Source of the DNA: Niabella pedocola
GTDB lineage: Bacteria > Bacteroidota > Bacteroidia > Chitinophagales > Chitinophagaceae
Assembly: GCF_021044425.1 (NCBI RefSeq)
Contig: NZ_JAJNEC010000005.1
Coordinates: forward strand, 1,302,001 to 1,366,000
Length of the DNA stretch: 64,000 bases
Reading direction: 5' to 3'
Shown one piece after another: positions 17,625-27,313 of the stretch. The notes beneath the pieces are model-generated. The model was given only the letters and a program-made list of their open reading frames with translations. It was not told the DNA's origin and did no database searches. The position numbers and the translations under genes were made by a program. Numbering within the stretch: the stretch's first letter is position 1; each line of letters begins with the position of its first letter.

Positions 17625-18816
17625 TGCGGGTGGTAGCAGCTACGGCGGGCACCTTGTTAAAGGCCCGTTCCTGCTGGTAGCGTCTTATAAAAAGCACACA
17701 AAGCCCCAGGCCGGCAAAGGCCATTACCGCACCCACCAGTGAAGGATACTGGTACCCGAATCCATGCTTCAGCGGGATACCACCAAAGTAGGCCCCCAAT
17801 GAATTGGCCACATTAAAAGCCGCCTGCATAATTGCCGCAGCCATCATCTCTGATTTTTTGGACGAACGCAGCATGAGTACATTTACCGGGGTACCCACGG
17901 CCATAGACAGGGCTCCGCAGATAAAGGTAAGCCCCAGCGATACGGGTTGGTTACCGGAGAAAAAGAACACGGCAATGAGCGCGGCCACCATCAACGAAAA
18001 AAGGATCGCCGCTGCCTTAATGGGTTTCATCTGGTCCGCCATATAACCGCCTACCAAATTACCCACCACCATGCCCCCGCCGGCCAGCACCATAATATAG
18101 GAAATGGAACTTTCGCTAAAACCGGATACATGGGTCATGAGCGGGGCTATATAACTGAACCAGGCAAATAATCCCCCAAAACCGATACCCGTAATGGCAA
18201 TGATAAGCCAGGATTTTTTTGTCTTAAAAAATTGCAGTTCTTCCCTCAGGCCGGTGGTTTTCATGCTCGGCATGGCCGGCAACCACAGGTGCAGGAACAG
18301 GATCGTGAGCGCACCGATAAAGGATACCATTCCAAAGGCCAGTCGCCAGTTAAACTGGTGCCCGATAAAGGTAACCAACGGCACCATGGCCAGGTTCGCC
18401 ACGGTGAGTCCGGTAAACATCATGGCAATAGCCCGGGCCTGCTTGCCTTCCTGCGCCAGTCGCGAAGCTACAATAGCCCCTACCCCAAAGAAAGCGCCAT
18501 GGGGCAAACCGGAAAAGAACCGGGCAAAGAATAAACTGTAAAAGCCGGGCATTAATGCCGACAGTCCGTTAAATAATGTAAACAGAACCATGAGGCCGAT
18601 CAGGATACGCTTGGGCGGGTATTTGGCAGAGAGGGCCACCAGTAAAGGAGCACCGATCACTACACCCAGCGCGTAGGCGGAAATAAGGTACCCCGCAACG
18701 GGGATCTGAACGCCCAGCGACTGCGCCACATCCGGCAGCAGCCCCATGATCACAAATTCTGTTGTTCCGATACCCAAACCACCGAGGGCCAGGGGAAATA
18801 ATTTTTTATTCATCAT
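17587..18816 (-). CDS. MFS transporter, DHA1-type (AraJ/YdhP-like) efflux permease
   Basis: A 409-residue inner-membrane protein with 12 predicted helices. The start KLFPLALGGLGIGTTEFVIMGLLPDVAQSLGV and the loop GAPLLVALSAKYPPKRIL are the signature of the AraJ / arabinose-efflux-like branch of drug:H+ antiporters; GLPHGAFFGVGAIVASRL lies in helix 4. The substrate is unknown; such proteins export small solutes or drugs. Two ATG codons are adjacent at the start. Upstream lies a 21-bp palindromic operator candidate, and no regulator gene remains beside it. Its 3' end overlaps a decayed AHSA1 gene. Confidence 0.9.
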   Translation of the reverse strand: MMNKKLFPLALGGLGIGTTEFVIMGLLPDVAQSLGVQIPVAGYLISAYALGVVIGAPLLVALSAKYPPKRILIGLMVLFTLFNGLSALMPGFYSLFFARFFSGLPHGAFFGVGAIVASRLAQEGKQARAIAMMFTGLTVANLAMVPLVTFIGHQFNWRLAFGMVSFIGALTILFLHLWLPAMPSMKTTGLREELQFFKTKKSWLIIAITGIGFGGLFAWFSYIAPLMTHVSGFSESSISYIMVLAGGGMVVGNLVGGYMADQMKPIKAAAILFSLMVAALIAVFFFSGNQPVSLGLTFICGALSMAVGTPVNVLMLRSSKKSEMMAAAIMQAAFNVANSLGAYFGGIPLKHGFGYQYPSLVGAVMAFAGLGLCVLFIRRYQQERAFNKVPAVAATTRIIAPESHEATCP

Positions 18817-18840
18817 TTTAATAAAAATCGTACTTTAACA

Positions 18841-18861
18841 AATGTGTACTTAATACACATT
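18841..18861 (-). promoter_or_regulatory. Palindromic operator candidate of the MFS gene
   Basis: AATGTGTA and TACACATT form a perfect 8-bp inverted repeat around CTTAA, 25 bp before the MFS start codon. This is the size and position of a site for a dimeric winged-helix repressor such as HxlR or MarR, which often accompany this transporter type in Bacteroidota. The regulator itself is not seen. Confidence 0.5.
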
Positions 18862-19266
18862 ACAATCCGTCAACTAAAATCGTCTTATGCAAGATACTTG
18901 CAATAACCGGCTTTATGGGTACAAAATAGCACCGGCAACATGATACCCAAACGCTATTTGGGGGTGGAGGGTGTTGCTGCAGACATTGAAAAAAAGCTTC
19001 TTAGAAACTCATTTACAGCAGATTAGGTAAATAGCAATTGAAAAAATTATTTGTAGGATGGTAAAGCTGCTGTTACTGCCAATGCTGCTTAGGGCACGGG
19101 GAGACCGCGGGAACAGGGCGCAGTACTTTGCCGGCAGGCTCCGGGATACAATCCAGCACTTTTGTGTTTCCGTGCCTCTGTGGCCATCAAACTTTTTCCT
19201 TCCTGAACTGTTCTTTTACTTGCCTGTTTCCCGGAAACACCCGGTACAAACAGTAAAATCGGATAT
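18862..19266. other. Intergenic region with possible regulator remnant and a half repeat
   Basis: No intact gene is seen. An 18-codon frame from ATG 18887 (MQDTCNNRLYGYKIAPAT) reads away from the MFS gene and then stops; it could be the start of a lost regulator. At about 19162-19188 TTTTGTGTTTCCGTGCCTCT resembles the right half of the repeat at 7560-7594. Confidence 0.35.
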
Positions 19267-20277
19267 ATGAGCCGTTTACAAAACATCAAGTATTCTATCC
19301 TGGACCTGGCTACTGTTTGCCAGAACGATACCTTACAACAAACCTTTGAACGCAGTCTGGAAAGTGCCCGTCATGCCGAACAGCTGGGCTATACCCGGTA
19401 CTGGTTCTCCGAGCACCACAATATGGAAAGCGTGGCCAGCGCCGCTACTTCTATCCTCATTGGCTATGTAGCCGGGGGCACCCAAAGCATCCGTGTAGGA
19501 TCCGGCGGCATTATGCTGCCCAACCACTCACCGCTGATCATTGCTGAACAGTTTGGCACCCTTGGTATTTTATATCCCAACCGGATCGATCTGGGCCTGG
19601 GACGGGCTCCGGGTACCGATGCCCTTACCGCCATGACCATCCGCCAGGCGCCGGTAAATATTCCCTATGATTTTAAAAGCAATATCGAGGCCCTGCAACA
19701 ATATTTCAGCAAAGAAAATTGCCAATCTAAAGTAAGAGCACTCCCCGGCGAGGGTGTGGAAATTCCTTTATGGGTGTTGGGATCCAGTACCGACAGCGCC
19801 TACCTGGCCGCAGAAATGGGACTGCCCTATGCCTTTGCCGCACATTTTGCTCCCGCGCAGCTGATACAGGCCATGGAGATCTATCAGAGTCGTTTTAAAC
19901 CTTCCGCAGTACTCAGCAAACCCTACGCCATGGCCTGTGTAAACGTCATCGTTGCCGATAGCACCGCCGAAGCGGCAGCGCTCTCCACCTCGCTTTACCG
20001 GATGTTCCTGGGTATTTTTACCAACAGCCGCTCGCCGCTGCAACCACCCATTACGCATGAAGAACTGGAAAAACTCTGGACTCCGGAACAGAAATACGGG
20101 GTGATGCATATGCTGTCCAATGCTTTTTTTGGAAGCAAAGAAAAAGTAAAAGAGGAGTTAACCGATTTTATTGAGCAGACCGGCATACAGGAGCTGATGG
20201 TGATTTCACAGGTATTTGATCAGAAAAAGAAACTGCGGTCCTATTCGTTGTTGAAGGATATTTTTAACGAGGGATGA
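19267..20277 (+). CDS. LLM-class flavin-dependent oxidoreductase (luciferase-like, MsnO8 type)
   Basis: A 336-residue TIM-barrel flavoprotein. Conserved parts are the start KYSILDLATVCQ, YTRYWFSEHHNMESVASAATSILIG, IRVGSGGIMLPNHSPLIIAEQFGTL and PNRIDLGLGRAPGTD, all typical of the bacterial-luciferase-like YhbW/MsnO8 group. WVLGSSTDSAYLAAEMGLPYAFAAHF is the second FMN/substrate segment. These enzymes are monooxygenases using reduced FMN; the substrate is unknown. It is a single gene. Confidence 0.92.
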   Translation: MSRLQNIKYSILDLATVCQNDTLQQTFERSLESARHAEQLGYTRYWFSEHHNMESVASAATSILIGYVAGGTQSIRVGSGGIMLPNHSPLIIAEQFGTLGILYPNRIDLGLGRAPGTDALTAMTIRQAPVNIPYDFKSNIEALQQYFSKENCQSKVRALPGEGVEIPLWVLGSSTDSAYLAAEMGLPYAFAAHFAPAQLIQAMEIYQSRFKPSAVLSKPYAMACVNVIVADSTAEAAALSTSLYRMFLGIFTNSRSPLQPPITHEELEKLWTPEQKYGVMHMLSNAFFGSKEKVKEELTDFIEQTGIQELMVISQVFDQKKKLRSYSLLKDIFNEG

Positions 20278-20483
20278 TCATTCAAAAAGCAGGACCCCAG
20301 CGTGGGTTACAATTGGCTGGTAACACTGGAGGCGGGGATACTTAGGGAACACGGAAATGGTGAAGGATGATCACCTTCAAAAAGGACTCACCAGACATTA
20401 GCGAGATAGTTGTTTTCTTTCACATTTAAAATTTCACCCTGAAGCTTGGGGATACTTTGAATTCCTTGAGCTAACTTACAGTT

Positions 20484-21944
20484 ATGAACTGGAGTTGGCT
20501 TCTTGTAGCAGAAGTATTGTATGTGATCCTGGTGATCCTGGTTTGCATGCGGGTGATCTATGATACGCGCAGTTCTACAAAAACACTGGCCTACCTCCTG
20601 TTGATCATCTTTCTACCGGTAATCGGGATGTTCACCTATTTTTCCTTTGGGATCAATTACCGGCGCAGAAAACTTTACAGCAAAAAACTGCAGATGAACG
20701 AGGCCATGGAACAGTCCCTCAACGACCAGATCCAAACCAGTTCACTGGAAGCCTATAACCAGGGCAAGGTATCGGTGGCCAACAACGACCGTCTCTTTCA
20801 TTATCTCTTAAAGGAAGGAAGTCCGCTCACCGGAGCGAACCAGGTGGAGCTCCTGCTAAATGGTGAAGAAAAATTTCCCCGAGTACTGGAACAACTGCGT
20901 ACGGCCAAGCACCATATCCACATTGAATATTATATTTATGAGAATGATGAAACCGGGAATGCGATCGCAGATCTGCTGATTGAGAAAGTACAGCAGGGCG
21001 TGGAGGTCCGGTTTATCTATGATGATTTTGGCAGTCACTCCATCCGGAGAAAACTGGTGAAACGCCTGCGCAGTGCGGGTGTAAAGGCCTTCCCCTTTCA
21101 CAAGATCATTTTTATTGCCCTGGCCAACCGGCTTAATTACCGCAACCACCGCAAGATCATTATCATTGATGGTCATACCGCATTTGTAGGAGGCATCAAT
21201 GTGAGCAATAAATACTGGAACAAGCCGGAATTCAATAATAAACTGTATTGGCGCGATACGCACCTGATGATCCGCGGACCTGGTGTGTATTACCTGCAGT
21301 ACCTGTTCCTGGCCGACTGGAATTTCTGTGCCGGCGACCAGCTCTCCATCAATGAACAGTTCTTTCCCGCTCCACATACCCTGTACCAACCAGGGAACAC
21401 GCTTGTGCAAACCGCCGCCAGTGGTCCGGACTCGGATCAGCCAACCATTCTTTATGCTATGCTTCGCGCCATCAGCCTGGCTAAAAAAGAACTGCTGATC
21501 ACCACTCCTTATTTTATCCCCGGGGAGAGCATTATGGAAGCCCTGATCGTAGCGGCTTACAGCGGTATAAGGATCCGGATCCTGGTGCCGGGCATCTCCG
21601 ATTCCTTGCTCGTAAATACCGCTGCCAACTCCTATTATGCTACATTACTAAAAGCAGGTGTAGAGATCTATCGCTACAAAAAAGGATTTGTACATGCTAA
21701 AACCCTGGTATCTGACCGCAACCTGGTGATGGTGGGTACCGCCAATATGGATCATCGCAGTTTTGATTTGAACTTTGAAGTCAACGCCCTGGTATATGAT
21801 GCCCCCATTGCCGATCAGCTGGCCCGGGCATTCGAAAATGACCTGCTGGACGCGGAACAGATCGATGCTGAGAAATGGCTGAGCCGGCCGTTGTACATAC
21901 AACTGTTTGAAAAAACCTGCCGGTTGTTATCACCGCTGTTATAG
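20484..21944 (+). CDS. cls: Cardiolipin synthase, phospholipase D type
   Basis: A 486-residue membrane enzyme. Two N-terminal membrane helices (WLLVAEVLYVILVILVCMRV and LAYLLLIIFLPVIGMFTYFSFG) are followed by two PLD catalytic motifs: NHRKIIIIDG with GGINVSNKY, and VHAKTLVSDRNLVMVGTANMDHRSFDLNFEV. It joins two phosphatidylglycerols (or PE plus PG) into cardiolipin at the inner membrane. Length and architecture equal ClsA-type synthases. It is a single gene with about 200 bp of empty sequence upstream. Confidence 0.95.
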   Translation: MNWSWLLVAEVLYVILVILVCMRVIYDTRSSTKTLAYLLLIIFLPVIGMFTYFSFGINYRRRKLYSKKLQMNEAMEQSLNDQIQTSSLEAYNQGKVSVANNDRLFHYLLKEGSPLTGANQVELLLNGEEKFPRVLEQLRTAKHHIHIEYYIYENDETGNAIADLLIEKVQQGVEVRFIYDDFGSHSIRRKLVKRLRSAGVKAFPFHKIIFIALANRLNYRNHRKIIIIDGHTAFVGGINVSNKYWNKPEFNNKLYWRDTHLMIRGPGVYYLQYLFLADWNFCAGDQLSINEQFFPAPHTLYQPGNTLVQTAASGPDSDQPTILYAMLRAISLAKKELLITTPYFIPGESIMEALIVAAYSGIRIRILVPGISDSLLVNTAANSYYATLLKAGVEIYRYKKGFVHAKTLVSDRNLVMVGTANMDHRSFDLNFEVNALVYDAPIADQLARAFENDLLDAEQIDAEKWLSRPLYIQLFEKTCRLLSPLL

Positions 21945-22230
21945 AGATTACCGCCGCGCTGCGGCTGGGGCTTTCGTTTTTTACTCCAAGCTATAAAGGT
22001 ATCGGCGCGCTGCGCCTCTATTTATTTTACCTGACATCACTCAGCAGCAGATACCGCTTGTCCCTATATTTTATTCGGACATGGTCTTTGATAACCCTAC
22101 ACCTATTTAATGCCCGGCACTTTCTCCTGCTTTTCAGACCACCTTCTAAGCCATATCACGGCCTGGCATGGGCACTGCCCACTTCAAAATAGATACTTTC
22201 GCTAATGACTTTGAACGATTGATAGCTGAT

Positions 22231-22794
22231 TTAGGATTCCAGCCGCTTTTTCAATTTCCGCAACCGCAGCGAAAGCACAATCTGAACAATCCCCAGCATT
22301 AAAAAAGAAACCGCTGTATAGATAATGATCGTCAATCCGCCGAAGACAGGATTGCCGATCATCAGCAGGGCAAAAAGAATACCGATGATCGCCATAAACA
22401 GCACGCTTCCCCAACCGGCGACCTGTGCTTTTTTCAAATGGAAGGCATAAAATACACCCATCAGGGCCCGGAACAGGATCACGATGCCAATATACATGGG
22501 TAATACGGCCATGGTAAGCGCCGGCGAAGAAAGCAGGAAAATTCCAAATAGCAGGTCTACAATCCCGCCGAATAATGACCAGCCCCAGCCCTGATCGTGC
22601 CGGCGGCTGCTAACCGCATAGGCAATTTCAAAAATACCCGCTACTAAAAATGTGGATGCAAAGAAAATGGATAAGGCCAGATAAGAAGCTACCGGCTGAT
22701 TAAAAATATAAAATGCCAGCAATACAAACAGGATTCCGGAAACAAGAAGCAGCCACCAGTTTTTAAGGCGCTCTTCCAGCAATGTTGTGGTCAT
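22231..22794 (-). CDS. HdeD-family membrane protein (DUF308)
   Basis: A 187-residue protein with six predicted membrane helices arranged as repeated pairs: LVSGILFVLLAFYIFNQP, LALSIFFASTFLVAGIFEIAYAV, and after WGWSLFGGIVDLLFGIFLL the matching second and third units. This is the DUF308/HdeD architecture; HdeD supports acid resistance at high cell density in Escherichia coli, but the role in Bacteroidota is not established. It ends with the charged tail LRLRKLKKRLES. It is divergent from the serine hydrolase gene. Confidence 0.88.
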   Translation of the reverse strand: MTTTLLEERLKNWWLLLVSGILFVLLAFYIFNQPVASYLALSIFFASTFLVAGIFEIAYAVSSRRHDQGWGWSLFGGIVDLLFGIFLLSSPALTMAVLPMYIGIVILFRALMGVFYAFHLKKAQVAGWGSVLFMAIIGILFALLMIGNPVFGGLTIIIYTAVSFLMLGIVQIVLSLRLRKLKKRLES

Positions 22795-22948
22795 AGTATT
22801 CAGGTTTAACCGTTAAAAGATGGATTTTAAAAAGATTGTCCGCTATTCAAAGGTCACCGATCGTTTGCTACTCCTTCAAAGTTATACAATAAGTTTGACC
22901 ATTTTTGCCTTTAATTGTATCTTTCTTTTTCCAAACCACCAATCAACG

Positions 22949-24079
22949 ATGAAACATTGTCTTTTTATACTGCTCCTGACCGGACTGCTACTGGGGAATG
23001 CAACTGCACAGGGCCCTATTGAAAATGATCTTTTAAAACTGATGCAGCAATACCAGGCTATTGGCCTGTCCGTTGCCGTTGTAAAAGACAATAAGATCAT
23101 TTATAATAAGTCTTTCGGATATAAAAACAGCAATGATAAAACCATTATCCAGAACACTGACATCTTCCGCATTGCTTCTATTTCCAAGTCCTTTACCGCT
23201 ACTTCGCTGATGCAGCTGGTGGAAGCCGGCAAGCTTAGCCTGGATGATGAAGTAAGCAAACTCACCGGTTTTAAGGTCAACAATCCAAAGTATCCGGATG
23301 TACCCATTACCCTGAGAATGATCTTATCCCACACATCCAGCATCAACGATAAAAACGGGTATTTTAGCCTGGATGCCATCAACCCCGGTAAAAACCCCAA
23401 CTGGGCACAATGCTATAATGATTACAAGCCCGGGGAGGGCTACCAGTACTGCAACCTGAATTTTAACCTGGCCGGCAGCATCCTGGAAAAGTTCTCCGGG
23501 GAACAATTTGACCAGTATGTAAAAAACCATATCTTAAATCCGCTAAACTTGTATGGCGGTTACAATGTGGATTCACTGGATCGCAACCGGCTGGTGCCGC
23601 TTTACGAATTCAACGATTCCACAAAAATATTTGAAGCGGCCCCCGCAGCCTATGCATCGCCCAAAGCAAAACTGGCCAATTACACCAGGGGATACAATAC
23701 ACCGGTATTTTCGCCCACCGGTGGCATGAAAATTTCAGCGCTGGACCTTGCAAAATATATGATGATGCATATGAATTACGGTAGCAGCAACGGCGTACAG
23801 ATCATCAGCGAAGCAAGCAGCAGGACCATGCAGACCAAACTTTCCGACAAAGAAAATTACGGTCTGGCCTTATGGTCTACCAACCAGCTGATTGATGGCA
23901 TCACAATGACCGGTCATACCGGCAGTGCCTATGGCTTATACAGTATCATGTTTTTTCAGCCGGAGCAAAAATTTGGATTTGTAGCAATTACCAACGGCTG
24001 TATTCCACGGTATAAGAAATCGACGGTGGCGTTGTTATATGATGCCGTTAATACGCTTTATAATGGTATGGTGAAATAA
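22949..24079 (+). CDS. Serine hydrolase, class C beta-lactamase / penicillin-binding family
   Basis: A 376-residue secreted enzyme with signal peptide MKHCLFILLLTGLLLGNATA. The catalytic SxxK is SISK at residues 77-80, the YxN motif is YCN in YQYCNLNFNLAG, and the third motif is HTG in TGHTGSAYG. This is the beta-lactamase-related fold that includes D-amino-acid peptidases, esterases and class C beta-lactamases; most Bacteroidota members are of unknown substrate. ATG 22949 was chosen for the signal peptide; a longer frame from 22820 has no support. It is probably periplasmic. Confidence 0.9.
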   Translation: MKHCLFILLLTGLLLGNATAQGPIENDLLKLMQQYQAIGLSVAVVKDNKIIYNKSFGYKNSNDKTIIQNTDIFRIASISKSFTATSLMQLVEAGKLSLDDEVSKLTGFKVNNPKYPDVPITLRMILSHTSSINDKNGYFSLDAINPGKNPNWAQCYNDYKPGEGYQYCNLNFNLAGSILEKFSGEQFDQYVKNHILNPLNLYGGYNVDSLDRNRLVPLYEFNDSTKIFEAAPAAYASPKAKLANYTRGYNTPVFSPTGGMKISALDLAKYMMMHMNYGSSNGVQIISEASSRTMQTKLSDKENYGLALWSTNQLIDGITMTGHTGSAYGLYSIMFFQPEQKFGFVAITNGCIPRYKKSTVALLYDAVNTLYNGMVK

Positions 24080-24239
24080 TTATTATTAGCAGTCCCGAAG
24101 TTTTGGGCAACGGGCAAACTGAGCGAACATCAGGCTGACGTTTTTACCGATAGCCTTTATTTAAAAGCAAACGGGTCAACAGGAAAAAACGTTTTACGTT
24201 AAGCTCCTTGTCAGCCCCTTTGCTAGTTCAGCTGCGATT

Positions 24240-24812
24240 TTACCCCTTCAGCAGATCTACATACTCCTGGGTGTCATAATCATCCATGCCTTCCATTTTT
24301 TTGATCAGCTCTCCCTTTTCATTAAAAATAAAGGTAGAAGGGATCGCCTGCACATTGAATAAAAGCGGTAACTGCTCGCCGGGGAAAAAGATCGGCATAT
24401 TCAGATTTTGCTTTTTCTTAAATCCTGCAGCATCTTCCATACGGTCATCTACAGACAGCAATACGAATGCGACTTTTGCTTTATCTGTTTTTTTATACAG
24501 CCGCTGGATCGAGGGCATTTCCGCACGACAGGGCGGGCACCAGGAGGCCCAGATATTCACCACCACTTTTTTCCCCTTCAGGGACTCCAGCGTTACCGGT
24601 TGTCCCTTTTCATCCGACATTTTAAATGCCGGCATCAGGGATACCGAAGGTGTTGCCGGTGCAGTACTCGTTTCTACATTGGGGGCTACCGCCGCCGTAT
24701 CGGCAGCGACGGGCGCGGCACTGTCAGCAGTATCCTGTTTTTCTTCATTTTTACAGGCAGCAAGGGTACCCATACCCAACCCCATCATCAGTATAATCGT
24801 GTTCAGTTTCAT
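24240..24812 (-). CDS. TlpA-like thioredoxin-fold lipoprotein
   Basis: A 190-residue lipoprotein with lipobox TLAAC (Cys20), a 40-residue Ala/Thr/Val-rich linker, and a TlpA/ResA-like thioredoxin domain: NIWASWCPPCRAEMPSIQRLYKK with the WCPPC redox site, then LLSVDDRMEDAAGFKK and the cis-proline segment QAIPSTFIFNEKGELI. It should act as a periplasmic thiol reductase. A second thioredoxin of the same class is at 59154-59729 with a membrane anchor instead of a lipid. Confidence 0.93.
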   Translation of the reverse strand: MKLNTIILMMGLGMGTLAACKNEEKQDTADSAAPVAADTAAVAPNVETSTAPATPSVSLMPAFKMSDEKGQPVTLESLKGKKVVVNIWASWCPPCRAEMPSIQRLYKKTDKAKVAFVLLSVDDRMEDAAGFKKKQNLNMPIFFPGEQLPLLFNVQAIPSTFIFNEKGELIKKMEGMDDYDTQEYVDLLKG

Positions 24813-24999
24813 TGATTGTTTTTGTTTGTTAAATTAAGATCGTTTTTTACGCGGAAGCAGTATTATCAAAGCCTTTTATCTCGTTGTGTTTAATCTATTT
24901 CGGCCCTAAATGATTTTACCGATCCACAGATGCTGATCCGCCGCGGCGGACCAAATGATAATGAGCAATAAAATAATTTCAGGTATAGCTGCTCATAGT

Positions 25000-25359
25000 T
25001 TATACCGTAACAGCGTTGATCCGGGGAGGCGCATCAATGCATTCCGGGAAAGGATCTGCAGGAAAACGGATCTTTGCAGGCGGGTAGTTTCTCCTAAGGA
25101 TCCGCGCAGTCAGCGCCGGCACATATTCCACCACAACCGGCTCAATTGCTATGCCGGCCACACCACAGGAAGCCGGCGCCTCCATATCACCGGCAGGCAC
25201 CTGGTGTTTAACAGGGGCATTTACCTGGTGCATCAGCCGCTTGCAGGCTGGTCTTAGCATGGGCATGCCGAACAACAGAAAGCATGCTGCCAGTAAACTA
25301 AATACGATAATATGGTGTAGTATTTTCAAGACCACGCAAATGTAAAGAAATACGGGCAT
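25000..25359 (-). CDS. Small membrane protein of unknown function
   Basis: A 119-residue frame whose ATG lies one base after the KirBac stop codon, so it would be co-translated with that channel. Residues 1-34 form one or two hydrophobic segments (FLYICVVLKILHHIIVF, LLAACFLLFGMPML); the rest is rich in Pro, Ala and Val and has no domain I recognise. The junction argues for a real gene; the lack of any known family argues for caution. It could be a decayed or non-coding frame. Confidence 0.45.
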   Translation of the reverse strand: MPVFLYICVVLKILHHIIVFSLLAACFLLFGMPMLRPACKRLMHQVNAPVKHQVPAGDMEAPASCGVAGIAIEPVVVEYVPALTARILRRNYPPAKIRFPADPFPECIDAPPRINAVTV

Positions 25360-25360
25360 A

Positions 25361-26326
25361 TCATCCGATGGCGGCGCCCGGGTGCCGCTGGTATTCATGC
25401 AATTTCGATAACTCCACGATCGTTCCCTTCCCTTCCGCAGATTCATAATATACGGGAACAAATTTTGCACCATTCACCAGCTCACTGTACGTATAGCTGG
25501 TACGGGCAATAACTGTATTGGCAAAGTCTTCGTCAAAGGCCTTCAGATAAACCATCATTTCAAAATCGGCCTGTTCCAGCTCTGCCATGGTCATATTGTA
25601 CACCGGGCTCTCCTCGTTAATGGGATGCACCACCGTCCAGGATATATGCAATGTATTAATGGTATTAAATTGCAGGGGCAGGGAAAAGTACCGGTAGCTA
25701 TCCTTACCGTTCTCATTGACAAGCATGCTTACCGTAACCTGCATCGATACCTCGCTGAGTATGGCATTTTTTATCGGTGCCAGACGAAACATAATCGCCT
25801 TTCCTTCGCGGAACGGAGCAATGACCGCATGTTTACTAAAGCGGATATAGGCCCGGGGTTTTACAAAGCGGCCATACAGCAAACCCGTAATAATGGCCAG
25901 CGTAAGAATACCTACCAGTGCTTCAATAGAAGCAATGGTATTGGTGATAAACCCAATGGGACTGATACGTCCATACCCCACGGTGGTCAATGTTTGCGAA
26001 GAAAAGAAATACGCCTCTTCGAAAGTCTCAATTGGCGTTCCCCTTACCAAGCCCTGCAGGTGCGGGATGCAAAACAGATAATAAATAATGGCAAACAGTA
26101 AGTTAATGGTTGTGTAAAACCCGATGATGAGCAGACCGAATTTCCAGCTTTTGAGGTTGATCAAAAAATTATAAATACTGTACTTATCAAACATGGAACC
26201 AGACCTGTTGATCACATTGGCGGTTCCGTCCTTATTGATAAAACGGGCATATTTTGCCGTTACCGCAGTATTCAGCCCGGTATTATCTACCGTTGTGCCC
26301 CTTGCCCGTTTTCTTCCGATTGCCAT
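25361..26326 (-). CDS. Inward-rectifier-type potassium channel (KirBac)
   Basis: A 321-residue channel. Two membrane helices (FGLLIIGFYTTINLLFAIIYYLF and ASIEALVGILTLAIITGLLYGRF) flank the pore helix and selectivity filter TTVGYGR at residues 114-120. The following ~170 residues are the cytoplasmic immunoglobulin-like Kir domain (FSKHAVIAPFREGKAIMFRLAP, LHISWTVVHPINEESP). Such channels conduct K+ and respond to lipids or pH. It lies downstream of the PAP2 gene with a 200-bp gap on the same strand, and the small membrane frame follows directly. Confidence 0.95.
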   Translation of the reverse strand: MAIGRKRARGTTVDNTGLNTAVTAKYARFINKDGTANVINRSGSMFDKYSIYNFLINLKSWKFGLLIIGFYTTINLLFAIIYYLFCIPHLQGLVRGTPIETFEEAYFFSSQTLTTVGYGRISPIGFITNTIASIEALVGILTLAIITGLLYGRFVKPRAYIRFSKHAVIAPFREGKAIMFRLAPIKNAILSEVSMQVTVSMLVNENGKDSYRYFSLPLQFNTINTLHISWTVVHPINEESPVYNMTMAELEQADFEMMVYLKAFDEDFANTVIARTSYTYSELVNGAKFVPVYYESAEGKGTIVELSKLHEYQRHPGAAIG

Positions 26327-26528
26327 AAGGTGAAATTATTGAAATAAATCCGATTATGGAGGCTCAACCTTTTTTGTATTTTTCAACCCAAAAGACGCAA
26401 TGAATCCGCAATGTCTGCAATTGAGGCCATTGTTAAATATCATTGCGAGGCCTCGTGCGCCTTAAGGTTGAAACCCAACTCAAAAACAACGGAAGGGCTG
26501 ATAACACCTCATGTAAAAAAACGGTTCA

Positions 26529-27311
26529 TCAAAAGTTCTTTACCAGGCCGATCCCGTACGACCTACCGGAAACAGCCGGGTAAAAATACGTGGTACTGCC
26601 CGGATGGTCTTTTTTCTGTCCGATATGCAGCTTATTGTAACAGAGATAGGCCAGGTTAGTGGAAGCAATACCAAAGCCTGCACCGGCTATCACATCACCC
26701 AGCCAGTGGCGGTTGTTGAACATCCGCAATACACCCGTAGCGGTAGCCGCAGCATACCCGCCGATCCCATACCAGGGCGATACATCTTGATATTCTCTGC
26801 GGAGAAATTCCGCCGACGCAAATGCTGTTGACGTATGCCCGGAAGGAAAGGATAAGCGGTTGCTGCCATCCGGCCGTTCCACTTTCGTCCAATGCTTCAG
26901 CGGTGTTACCAGTGCCGCATTTATACCCAGCGACATAGCATACAAAACAGCTTCATGCCCGAACGTATTCTTTCCCTTTATCCCCAGTCCGCGCAATGCA
27001 AACACCGCAAGCCCGGGCGTGTATTCCAGCACATTATCGATATGCGTTCCAAACGCAGGATGATCCTCCACAATTTCATTCCGGGTTGTTTGATTCAATC
27101 CGTTGAACAGGTTTGTGCCATCTGCCAATCCGCCTAAAGCAATCAACGTAGCCGGTGCAATAAATTGTTTTAACCGGACCGGGCTGCCGGAGGTCGGTAA
27201 CTCCCGGGGCCGGATATGAGCGCTGTCGGTGGTCACTACCATAGTATCTTGCTGGGCCTGCAGCCACAAGAATGAACAAAAACAAAAACACAGGAATATG
27301 ATCTTTTTCAT
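26529..27311 (-). CDS. PAP2-family phosphatase, secreted
   Basis: A 260-residue protein with signal peptide (MKKIIFLCFCFCSFLWLQAQ) and the three PAP2 motifs: KHWTKVERP, PSGHTST and RMFNNRHWLGDVIAG. All catalytic residues (Lys, Arg, two His, Asp) are present. Members remove phosphate from lipid A, undecaprenyl diphosphate or phosphatidate at the periplasmic face. Its ATG begins 2 bp after the stop of the TonB-dependent receptor, so the two form one operon. A lipid-A or prenyl-phosphate phosphatase is most likely, but the substrate is inference. Confidence 0.93.
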   Translation of the reverse strand: MKKIIFLCFCFCSFLWLQAQQDTMVVTTDSAHIRPRELPTSGSPVRLKQFIAPATLIALGGLADGTNLFNGLNQTTRNEIVEDHPAFGTHIDNVLEYTPGLAVFALRGLGIKGKNTFGHEAVLYAMSLGINAALVTPLKHWTKVERPDGSNRLSFPSGHTSTAFASAEFLRREYQDVSPWYGIGGYAAATATGVLRMFNNRHWLGDVIAGAGFGIASTNLAYLCYNKLHIGQKKDHPGSTTYFYPAVSGRSYGIGLVKNF

Positions 27312-27313
27312 GT

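Noticed and set aside
17437..17742. 101-codon plus-strand frame after the ligase
   Set aside because: It crosses the AHSA1 remnant in the wrong frame and runs into the opposite MFS gene; no protein-like pattern.
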